Shown here: positions 11,801-20,444 of the stretch, piece by piece | Layout of the letters: the number at the start of each line of letters is the position of its first letter | Numbering within the stretch: position 1 is the stretch's first letter | Source of the DNA: Zoroaster sp. YZ-2022 | Lineage: Eukaryota > Echinodermata > Asteroidea > Forcipulatida > Zoroasteridae | Assembly: GCA_029582265.1 (NCBI GenBank) | Contig: CM055826.1 | Location: forward strand, 36,154,127-36,218,126 | Reading direction: 5' to 3' | DNA: 64,000 nt | Position numbers and translations under genes: made by a program | The notes under the pieces: model-generated | Database searches by the model: none | Seen by the model: the letters and a program-made list of their open reading frames with translations, nothing else | What the model was told of the DNA's origin: nothing

Positions 11801-14455
11801 GTAGTATAGTATAGGTAAACCATACAACAGTTTAGTGAATGGGTACTGCGCGCAGTACCAGCAGAATATGGACTGCAAAACTGCACATTTGCCCCTAATA
11901 AGAAAAGCTCTGAAATGAGGGACGTTGGTGGTTTGGAAGTAGTGTGGGTCGTTATAAAATTGCAAGCGATCATGGCGACAAAACTGGCGCCCATAGGACG
12001 TTTCGTTACCGGTGCTCATGTTAAAAGGGCTTTTAATGGATTTGGGGTGCTTAGGCAAAAGCATAAGTAGGAAACTTGTTAAAAACTGAATGCCAAATTA
12101 GGTTGTCAAACTTTTTACCAAAATGACCATTGGTTTTGTGCACACATGGTGATACCATTTGAAAAGTGTTGGTAGCAAGCTTTACTACCATTGAAATCCA
12201 TTCAAATGGTTTTTGAATGGTGGATACACTACACCTTGGTGTGTTTCCATAGCGGAATGGTTTCAAATGGTGAATGTACTACACAGTGGCTTATATAAAT
12301 CATTCGAATAGTTTTGAATGGTGGATACACTACACCTTGGTGTGTTTCACAAAACGAATGGTTTCAAACGGTGCATGAACTTGTCTGAAAAAGGCACCAG
12401 AACTAGGAGGGTTAATGCAAGGTTGAATCGGGCATGACAACACAATTTATCGTTTAGAATGAGAAAGTGGTGGTCGGATACGACATTCTACCGTAAATTA
12501 TAAATTGTGAAAAGATTTGACATTTAACTCTTGGGAAAACCCTTTGAATGTAGTAAATACTATGTTATACTTGTAGTAAATATACCTAATCCCAGGGGAA
12601 AATAAGTTAAATATTAAGATTGCGATTATACAAATTTTAAATATATATACTACTCAAAACAATTTAGGGAACACCGGAATAATCTCAGTTAAAGCAAGAT
12701 CATTTATTTCAGATCAACACAATCTTTCACAGAATTGATGAGAAACAACTGCACAATGAAACAGATGATAAAGGATGCATGTAGTGATTACACATTTCAT
12801 GACATGACTACTGAAAGTAGGCAGTTTCACACAAACCGCCGATGGTGGCGCTATTTTTGATGCCTTTTTCTGTCGAAGTTGTGACCCGCCGAAAGTTCAT
12901 TGACGCACCCGATAGTACATGTGAAAATACATAGGCGCAATATCGCTAGCGCCTGGTTATGCTGATGAGGCTTCAATGTTTTCCTGGACGCCATTTTTAT
13001 GAGCACTAAATTATGCAGTCGATAAAAAAAATCAGCGACGGGAAACTTTTCGTTATGGAAATATAAGCAACTGAATTTCGGTAAGTTTACGATTTTCTTG
13101 TCCAACTTTCATGGTAAAATACTAATTCAAAGGGTAGTCTATCGATGTTCTAGTGTCGATAAATGGATACTACACATCGTGGTTATCTAATTGGTCAGTC
13201 GATGCTAACTGTAACATTGGCGGAAAAACAGTGCAACTTTCAAAAAATGACCCGCCGGCAAAAAAAAAAAATCAAAACAAAATCACCGCTATAGGCGAGT
13301 TGACATGCTGAATCGGGGTGTCACGCACGCTGAATCGGGGTGTCACGCACGGGTGGATTTTGGTATTCAATGTGATTTTTTGTTATAAAAAGGGGGGACA
13401 TGCTATATACATGTAGACACTTTGTTAGTTACTACAAGGATACATTGCAGGCAAATTCGGTCACAACTTTTCAAATGAAACTGGCCTCTAAAATGACCAT
13501 ATATTTAAATCTACAAAAATTCGTAACTTTGCATAGGGTTAACCTATCATGACCATTGACCCCTCTATCCAGTGATATGACATTTAAAAGAATTGAAGCA
13601 ACTTCAAATTTTCATGAAACTGCCTACTGAAAAGTGAAGAGAGGGGTTATTATTTTATTCAGATAAAAATCAACAAGGACAATGGATGACATACTAATAG
13701 TAATAATACAAAAATACAGAAAAACAAACCGAAAACAAAATTACAGTTGATTTCATCTGGGATAGCCCAAAAAGCCAATTACACAGGCTTATTTCCATTG
13801 GTTGCAAATGAAAATCCCGGTTCATGGAACATTTCAAACCTATTTCTTATTTGATGTTAAAAATCCGGTGTTCCCTAAATTGTTTTGAGTAGTATATTTT
13901 ATTGAATGCCATTCAAGTAATAAAACATAAAAAGGTCTATAAAGTATAAAATCAACGACAATAACGTTAAGCATATAATTAGGCACTAGGCCTACACATT
14001 TTTAAAACGTGTTCATGCCCTTTGGCATTGCCAGTGGCAGCTTTTCTCCCTCTCCCGTGGACGAATGCCCGAGATGGCAATCTTTCCGTGTAAAGAAGTT
14101 AAGAAAAATCATTCATTGCCCGTTTATTTCGCAATGTACTAACAAGCAATGATATAAAAATGGTAATATAGCCTACATGTACATTGTTAGTGTTACCGTA
14201 TCCGTTGTGACTCGACTGAAAAATAATGGCATGCACTAACGTTAGCACTGCCACTGCCGAGTGAGAACATGGAGGAAAAAATAGAAGCGAGACAAAGTAT
14301 CAAAAAGATATTCATTTTATCGAGACAAATTACAACATATAAATCCCCCAAAATTGTACTACTTTACCAACCATATCACAAACATTTTAACAAGCTAAAA
14401 ATAAAGTTTAATAAATTGTTAACAAATGTGAAATACTGTTTTTTCTTACCGCCAT
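8855..14455 (-). CDS. hnRNP A/B-type RNA-binding protein (two RRMs, Gly-rich tail), 7 exons
   Basis: Nuclear RNA-binding protein; the family acts in splicing, mRNA export and localisation. Coding exons: 14455-14450 (ATGGCG), 11575-11300, 11162-10958, 10383-10258, 9720-9529, 9275-9195, 8937-8855. All junctions are GT-AG and the phases agree, giving 322 aa. RRM1 (residues about 10-92) has RNP2 KLFLGGL and RNP1 RGFGFVTM. RRM2 (about 100-175) has KLFVAGF and KGYAFVEL. From about residue 180 the protein is Gly/Arg/Tyr-rich (RGG and GYGG repeats) and ends GGYRPY. RRM2 runs into MEDHDLNGIKIVTKKA, matching the A/B family layout. The family's usual length is 320-380 aa. The two-codon first exon is inferred from a good donor, the matching phase and the promoter-like sequence above it. 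Hrp48, squid or DAZAP1-like relatives are the alternatives. Confidence 0.9.
10434..10880. repeat. M2 MITE with a 162-bp tandem duplication in an hnRNP intron
   Basis: An M2 copy (10434-10623, ending GTAGTAGGAGGGTTAA) lies in the intron between RRM2 and the first Gly-rich exon. The segment starting AAGTGCACTAGATATACC at 10552 recurs at 10714 and its start again at 10876, so the period is exactly 162 bp. The duplication joins the MITE end to flanking intron sequence. Confidence 0.8.
12080..12390. repeat. Tandem repeat of about 113 bp in hnRNP intron 1
   Basis: The string GGATACACTACACCTTGGTG recurs at about 12222 and 12335, with GAATGGTTTCAAA-like flanks and weaker copies before them. About two and a half diverged units. 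Confidence 0.6.
12456..12495. repeat. Solo terminal inverted repeat
   Basis: GTGGTCGGATACGACATTCT matches the ends of the element at 63416-63884 (GTGGCGGTCAGATACGACAT). No partner end is visible nearby, so it is a solo end or a truncated copy. Confidence 0.5.
12650..13892. mobile_element. Tc1/mariner-like MITE with TA target duplication, split by a second transposon
   Basis: The left end CTACTCAAAACAATTTAGGG (continuing AACACCGG) and the exact inverted right end are bounded by TA on both sides (12648-12649 and 13893-13894). It lies in hnRNP intron 1. Removing the inserted 808-bp element and its target duplication leaves about 427 bp with no transposase frame. Confidence 0.85.
12818..13625. 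mobile_element. hAT-like non-autonomous transposon, copy 1
   Basis: Ends TAGGCAGTTTCA and TGAAACTGCCT. The flanking 8-mers are ACTGAAAG (12810-12817) and ACTGAAAA (13626-13633), a near-perfect 8-bp target duplication as expected for hAT. A second copy (62482-63379) is alignable over most of its length. Inserted inside the Tc1/mariner-like MITE, so it is the younger of the two. Confidence 0.85.
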
Positions 14456-14590
14456 TGTGGACTTTAACACGTGTTTCTACTTTCTGTCTGCGAACTAGAT
14501 GCTGGCACGATCGATAATGAACGCGGCTTTGGCATGCGTGCCCTCTTATCACGTGACATGACGTACACAATTTTGCGCATGCGTATAAAG
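14456..14590 (-). promoter_or_regulatory. Probable hnRNP promoter and 5' UTR
   Basis: Upstream of the proposed ATG at 14455 lie a palindromic E-box TCACGTGAC (14549-14557), a TGACGTAC motif next to it, and an NRF-1-like GCGCATGCGT (14575-14584). Such sites are common in promoters of broadly expressed animal genes. No strong TATA box is placed. The transcription start is not determined. Confidence 0.45.
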
Positions 14591-14685
14591 ATATTTGACT
14601 ATTTTATGTTTACTGAAAATAGATTTGAGTGTTACGAAAGCGTTAAAGGACAGAGTAAATTAAATTATAATTATTACCTAATTAA

Positions 14686-14803
14686 GTCATAATTATGACT
14701 TAATTCAGTTATAATTATGACTTAACACAAGTCATAATTATGACTTAAACATTTACTAAGCTTAAGTCATAATTATGAGATATTAAGTCATAATTATGAT
14801 TTA
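14686..14803. repeat. Cluster of AT-rich palindromes
   Basis: The perfect 18-bp palindrome AAGTCATAATTATGACTT and close variants recur four to five times. It sits about 100 bp above the hnRNP promoter motifs. It could extrude cruciforms or bind a dimeric factor; neither is shown. Confidence 0.7.
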
Positions 14804-14809
14804 GGCCCT

Positions 14810-16500
14810 AAACCAAGTTTTTTTTGTTACGATTTTTTAACGCTTACGTAGATCAGATCGTTTGCATGTTGGATAACTTGCAGGATTAGATATTATATTT
14901 AACTGAAAATGCCGTCAACATTTTGTTAGCAGGCCCCATTCATTTTCTTTCTCATAAACAAATATTGAAAATAAAATAATAAAAAGTGCAATAAAAGAAT
15001 TCACCAGGAGACATACAAAAAGATCTGAACAAAATGCGACCAAACCTTTGTTGCAGTTTTAATTTACTGCTTTTATACTCCTCCCAAGCTCCCTTTGCTT
15101 CCCCCATACGCTATTACAAAGCACTGCATTGTCGTTATAAAAACGATGACAGCGTCGTTATAAAAACGATGACAGCGCTATACAAGGCAGGGGTTCAAAT
15201 GACCCATGTGAAAAGTCAAAATATTTTGCACACTGCATGCGGGGCAGGTTACTGGAATTCATAAATTTCAATCAAACTGTTTGTCCTTGGCCAAATTGCA
15301 ACCATGTCTGTCGTACCCCCTCACCCCTCTAGCCATGGAGGAAGCGGAAAACAGATTTTTCCTTCCTCCATGCTCTAGCTAATACTTTGAGCACATATGG
15401 TATTATTCCTGTTCTGGAAGACGCCAAACAAAAAGCTTAGAAGCTATATGACTGATGTTAATTATCTATCCAAGCTGATGAGAGGTCTTTGTTCAAACGT
15501 TTTGTTATATTTTGTTCAGCGTGTGTTTGCAGCCATTCAAGTCTCATTCCAGAATGCACATTCTATGACAAAAGCCACGCCGATTTGCTGACTGAATGCT
15601 ACCTCTAGATTCCTTCCTCCATGGTCAGGCGAACTGCTGAAAGCCGGGCTGAAAGCCAGGAGTCTGTTAATTCCTTACGTCATGCTAATTGTTTGCTGTT
15701 AAAATAAATAAAGTAACTATCTCTACTTAGTGTGACACTGCCCGAGATAATGGCCGTCCACATCTTTCTTTCCCGAGGACCTAGGATAGCTTGAACACTA
15801 TAAAGTTAATTTCAATAACACTGCCATTCAGACTTATAAATAAAAAGAGATGGTTTGATGTTTTTAGAAAGTGTCCTAATTTCTCCTTCGGAAAAAAACA
15901 AGGAGTTTGGACCATCATGAAAACCTGTGCCGTGGATCTTTGTTTCCAGAAGTCAGATAATTCGATCGAACTGTACGTGCAGGGGCTGCAATCGTAGACT
16001 GGTTTGCTTTTTAAAAATGGGGTGGGGGATTTTTTTGGTAAAACGTTAACTCAAACAGCGAAAGGAAGAAATAATCAATTTTGTTTGTTTATGTACGGCG
16101 AGCAGGACTCGGTGGTTGGGGGGGGGGGGGATGTACCCCGAAATCCTCAGCCTATTGGCCTAAAGTGTAGGACAGTATTTCAAGATCCCTTTGAATCTCA
16201 GAACACTATATAAACCGAATAAGGAAAATAATAAATAAGGAAAACTAACGGGAAATACAGACGGTTGGACATTCAGACTCAGAATAAAAATATATGTATA
16301 AAAAACATAAATGAAATGGTTTATACATCACAGATTCATATTTTTTATTTTCAAAGATCTGTCACCAACATATTTATGTGCAAACATTTAAATTAAAATT
16401 AATAAATGACCAAGACATGTTCTGATTGGCTGAGATCAACTAAAATGTATGTCCAATCTGCATATACAACAAGGGCATAAAACTATTTAATTTTTCCTTT
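14810..16500. other. Intergenic stretch, no gene recognised
   Basis: No exon or RNA gene is supported. Minor items: a 20-bp duplication CGTTATAAAAACGATGACAG at about 15133-15173, a run of 10 G near 16119, and a few short open frames without recognisable domains. Confidence 0.45.
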
Positions 16501-16504
16501 TTAA

Positions 16505-16797
16505 GGGAAAGTTCAACATTGGTTATGTTTGGGAAAATGTATGTTTACTTTCTTTTAATCAAGCTATACATTAAACAACCAACCTGTGAAAGTTTCAGCT
16601 CAATGCGGAATATAAGTCACAAGAAAAGTGTAAACAAACTTTCACATTTATTACAGAAACCTCAGTAAGAAGTTGCCGGCCATGTGCAAATGTAAATGTT
16701 TATATTCCTTTGGAGTTTTCTCTGAACCAAGAGCACTTTAGACAGTAACATTTCGTTAATTTTATAATCAGGTAATTATCAGTGTTGTATCTTTTCT
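16505..16797. mobile_element. M3-related element
   Basis: Begins GGGAAAGTTCAACATTGGTT after TTAA (16501-16504) and ends near CAGTGTTGTATCTTTTCTTT. The interior string GAAAGTTTCAGCTCAATG is shared with 3871-3888, showing a dispersed family. The right boundary lacks a clean TTAA. Confidence 0.5.
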
Positions 16798-16807
16798 TTC
16801 AAATAGG

Positions 16808-17205
16808 CCCTTCTCTGGTAAAGAGGGATCTCTGGTAAAGAGGGATCTCTGGTAAAGAGGGATCTCTGGTAAATAGGGATCTCTGGTAAAGAGGGATCTC
16901 TGGTAAAGAGGAATCTCTGGTAAAGAGGGATCTCTGGTAAAGAGGGATCTCTGGTAAAGGGAGATCTCTGGTAAAGGGAGATCTCTGGTAAAGGGAGATC
17001 TCTGGTAAAGAGGGATCTCTGGTAAAGAGGGATCTCTGGTAAAGAGGGATCTCTGGTAAAGGGAGATCTCTGGTAAAGGGAGATCTCTGGTAAAGGGAGA
17101 TCTCTGGTAAAGGGAGATCTCTGGTAAAGGGGGATCTCTGGTAAAGAGGGATCTCTGGTAAAGGGGGATCTCTGGTAAAGAGGGATCTCTGGTAAAGGGG
17201 GTCCA
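16808..17205. repeat. 17-bp minisatellite, about 23 copies
   Basis: Unit CTCTGGTAAAGAGGGAT with A/G variants (AAGGGAGAT). It starts about 10 bp after the M3-related element. Open frames through it are repeat artefacts. Confidence 0.95.
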
Positions 17206-17950
17206 TGCTAAACGGAATTAACTTTACTGTTAATTATGTGCTGTTTTGGTTCTGTTTTAAATATTTAGACAAGACAATTTTGTCAAAATCAAAATCATTA
17301 CATAGATCAGTTCAAATACATTTAATAATAAGATGGTTTGCAAATAATGCATACACATTCATTGATAACTCAATTTTCATATTATATATCCTTTTGTAAA
17401 AAAAAATGTTTTCTATTGTAAGATACATATTCTCTGCTCAAGCTTGTTTTACTTCGAAATATATTTTTCAATTCTGAATTTTGGTTAGATCACCAAGATT
17501 AAGCTCTACATGTATTTTTATGGAGTGCTGCAACATTGTAATTACACAATCTGATTTATTTTGGTAGTAAACTTAAAGCAAACATTGTAAATTACTTCAG
17601 ATCTCCTTAGTATTAATGTCTCTTAGCACTGACATAACTATGCACACAACCCTGCCCGGTGCACCCCAGCTCAGAATTAGAATATAAAAAACATTTTCTG
17701 GTGCTCCCCTTCCCCACTGACTACTGTCTCTTAGCTAGTTGTTTTATCAGATATTGTACATTCTTTGGTACAAATGTATCAAATTGCAAACTTATTAATG
17801 TGTTTGATCAAATGTTACCTGGAGTTTGATGATTTAATTTATCTCTAAAGAATATTGTATATTACTACTCTCAATATACTGTTACAGCAACTGATATATT
17901 TCGAATTGATTGTTATTTGATACAAGTAACAGTTTGAATATAGCAACATT
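17205..17950. other. Intergenic stretch, no gene recognised
   Basis: AT-rich sequence between the 17-bp array and the M3/LINE composite. Nothing supportable seen on either strand. Confidence 0.45.
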
Positions 17951-17954
17951 TTAA

Positions 17955-19584
17955 AGGTAAGGTACAACATTGGTAATTATCAAATAAAAACATTATTTGT
18001 TTAAAACATTAATGTAACATTGGTAACAATTAATGTAACATTGCCTCTTCACATCGCCTTCATAGACCTCACTAAAGCCTTCGATCTCATCAATCGTGAT
18101 ACTCTCTTCATTATACTAGAAAAGGTAGGATGTCCCCCAAGACTCTTAAAGATCATAAAGTGCTTTCATGAAAACCATCTTGGGAGAGTGTGCTACAACA
18201 ATGGAATTTCTGACCCTTTCAATATACGGAGTGGAGTGAACAGGGAGATGTTGATGCAGCAGATATATTTGGCATCTACTTTGCTGTTGTATTACTTATA
18301 ACCTTTAGAAAAATCAAATCGCTTGATTGTGGTATAGCGTTGAAGACTCGCTCTGATGGTGGTTTGTTTAATCAAAACCGCCTCAAAGCTAAGACCAAGA
18401 CCAGAGAAGTAAACATCAATGACTTACTTCATGCTGATGATGCAGGGTTCGTAACACACTCTGAAAACAACCTTCAAACTGTTATGGATAGCTTCTCATC
18501 TACCTGTAAGGACTTTGCCCTTACAATCAGCATTCAGAAAACCAAGATATTGATTGAAGATCAAGAACTAGAGGAAGTAGACAAATTCACCTACCTAGGC
18601 TCAACAGTAAACAACAAGATCTCCCTTGAAGCTGAGATTGGTGTCCGCTTATCCAAAGCAACCATTATAATGGCCAGACTTAAAGAACGTGTCTGGGAAA
18701 ATGATACCCTAACAACTGCAACCAAGATTAAAGTCTACGAAGCTTGTGTGCTTAGCACTTTGCTATATGCAAGTGAAACATGGACAACATACACAAGACA
18801 AGAGAAACAATTCAACAACTTTCACATGTGATCTCTTAGACGAATTCTTGGTATAAAATGGAAAGATAAGATAACTAATGCCTCAGTACTAACGATTGGT
18901 TGCAATGACATATACACCCTACTCACTCAAAGAAGATTGCGATGGCTTGGGCACGTCATCAGAATGAAAGATGAAAGGATTCCAAAACAACTGCTATATG
19001 GTGAGCTCTCCCATGGCAAACGCAACAGAGGACGCCCATTTTTAAGATTCAAAGATTCCTGCAAAAGGGATCTTAAATCTGCTGACATTAACATCAATCA
19101 AGTTGAACAACTTGCAGCAAATAGAAGTCAATGGCGCACTGTTGTACACAAATTACGAACACCGTGCAGAGAAACGACAACAAGCCAAAGAAAGGAGTAA
19201 CCAAGCAGTAACTAACAACACATGGACATGTTCATCTTGCTCACGTCAATGTGGATCAAGAATTGGATTATTTAGTCATGAAAGGAAATGCAAAAAGGAC
19301 TGATTTCATGATGACTGTACAAACTTTTAATGTCTTAAAAAAAATAAAAATTATCATTGTCATATTTATTTCTTTAAATGTGTGTTTTTATGCATAGTCT
19401 GTTAAGACTGACGCAGGCCGATATATGGTACAAGTATTTATCATCCTGAAAAATAAGGAATTTTTATGTCGAATTCACAAAAATTTGCAATCCAGTTTTC
19501 ATAATTTTCTCCAGAATTTTTTTTTTTGTGTTAAAACTTCCAGAATTGTAATGAACATAGGTTACCAAATACCAATGTTGTACC
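17955..19584. mobile_element. M3-type inverted ends enclosing the LINE relic
   Basis: Left end AGGTAAGGTACAACATTGG follows TTAA (17951-17954). Right end CCAATGTTGTACCT precedes TTAA (19585-19588). Either one MITE was split by the LINE insertion or two M3 ends happen to face each other. The right end stops 11 bp from the VPS11 stop codon. Confidence 0.5.
18030..19303 (+). pseudogene. 5'-truncated, mutated non-LTR retrotransposon reverse transcriptase
   Basis: Encodes the back half of a LINE reverse transcriptase: the first Asp box in AFIDLTKAFDLINRD, the catalytic box as HADDA (normally F/YADD), then KFTYLGSTV, LLYASETWT, RRLRWLGHVIRM, a GRP..RFKD.CKRDLK block and a C-terminal CSSCSRQCGSRIGLFSH..KC finger. 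Damage: 5' truncation, a deletion and frame change near 18240-18300, an in-frame TGA at 18829-18831 (CGA to TGA likely), and a frameshift near 19150-19200. An A-rich stretch follows at 19337-19350. It converges on VPS11. Not functional. Confidence 0.9.
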
Positions 19585-19598
19585 TTAACATTAATAAT

Positions 19599-20444
19599 CT
19601 AATTATAGAAAGGATTACTGGCATCATCATCTTCATCAAATGGGTTTGTGCCACTTCCTTCATTTGCAAATGGGATAGGGGGAGTATCTGGACGTCCTGT
19701 AAAGGGATTAATCTTTCCCTCATTACTCTTGGCACCACCTCCTGCTTCAAATGGATTGTAATCTGGATTGTAAGATGGCGCATTGCTTGGCATGGGAGCC
19801 TTTTGGGTTGTACCACTCGCAGGTGTGGGCCCCCTTGCTGTACTCCCACCTGCCCCTGCCCCGGTTAAAAATAGATTGTAATCCTGGGTGGGCGTTGCAA
19901 CCCGTTGAGGGGTGCTGGGATTCGATGATTGCGGGGTGGTTGGGTTGGAAGAGGGGGTAAGCCTAGAGGGACTTGATGAGTGGTATATATCAGGGGTTGC
20001 TGCCTGTGGCTGTTGGGTGCTCTGCTTGTACGGCTGGGTACTACCTCTTGGAACTTGCATGGGTGCTGGGGAGGGTCCTGGGGAGGATCTGGGTATCTGT
20101 TGTGGTACTTGAGTCCTACTAGATGGGGGAACTTGGGTCCTAGTAGGTGGGGGAACTTGGGTTCTACTTGGCTGGGGCATTTGGGTCCTACTAGGCTGGG
20201 GTACTTGGGTTCTAGTTGGAGCTGGCTGAGATAACTGGGAGGGTATAGCAGTAAGCTGACTATATCCTTGAGATGATTGTGTGGCACTTGGTGCTGCTTG
20301 GGTTGGTCTAAGTATGGGCTGGGTTTGCCTGGGTATTGCCTGTGATGTAGCCATAGGCTGCATGGGTGCAGGAAGGCTACCAGATGCACGAGTAAGTGGC
20401 TGTTTCCTTGAAGTATTTTGGAAAGAATCAGTAACCAGCGTGAC
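19599..20444 (-). CDS. VPS11: VPS11 last exon: conserved end plus long P/Q/T-rich NPF tail
   Basis: Opens with VTLVTDSFQ, matching the family's LTLLTD end, then continues for about 270 more residues. Region 1 is Pro/Gln/Thr/Ser-rich, with five imperfect copies of RTQVPQPS (about 20230-20090). Region 2 is Gly/Ala/Ser-rich with a degenerate DYNLFLTG. Region 3 holds four NPF motifs: [28 protein letters not shown] and a C-terminal SNPFYN followed by the stop at 19601-19599. NPF binds EH domains; acidic residues after NPF favour EHD-type EH domains. Known vertebrate VPS11 lacks such a tail. The open frame is uninterrupted for 281 codons and ends in an ordered motif cluster, which argues against read-through into noncoding sequence. 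Codon use is repeat-like in the RTQ section only. Confidence 0.85.
   Translation of the reverse strand, partial: VTLVTDSFQNTSRKQPLTRASGSLPAPMQPMATSQAIPRQTQPILRPTQAAPSATQSSQGYSQLTAIPSQLSQPAPTRTQVPQPSRTQMPQPSRTQVPPPTRTQVPPSSRTQVPQQIPRSSPGPSPAPMQVPRGSTQPYKQSTQQPQAATPDIYHSSSPSRLTPSSNPTTPQSSNPSTPQRVATPTQDYNLFLTGAGAGGSTARGPTPASGTTQKAPMPSNAPSYNPDYNPFEAGGGAKSNEGKINPFTGRPDTPPIPFANEGSGTNPFDEDDDASNPFYN

Noticed and set aside
11726..12064. 112-codon frame in hnRNP intron 1, considered as an alternative first exon
   Set aside because: It would not join RRM1 in phase through a good donor, and the peptide has no similarity to the family. The ATGGCG exon at 14455 fits better.
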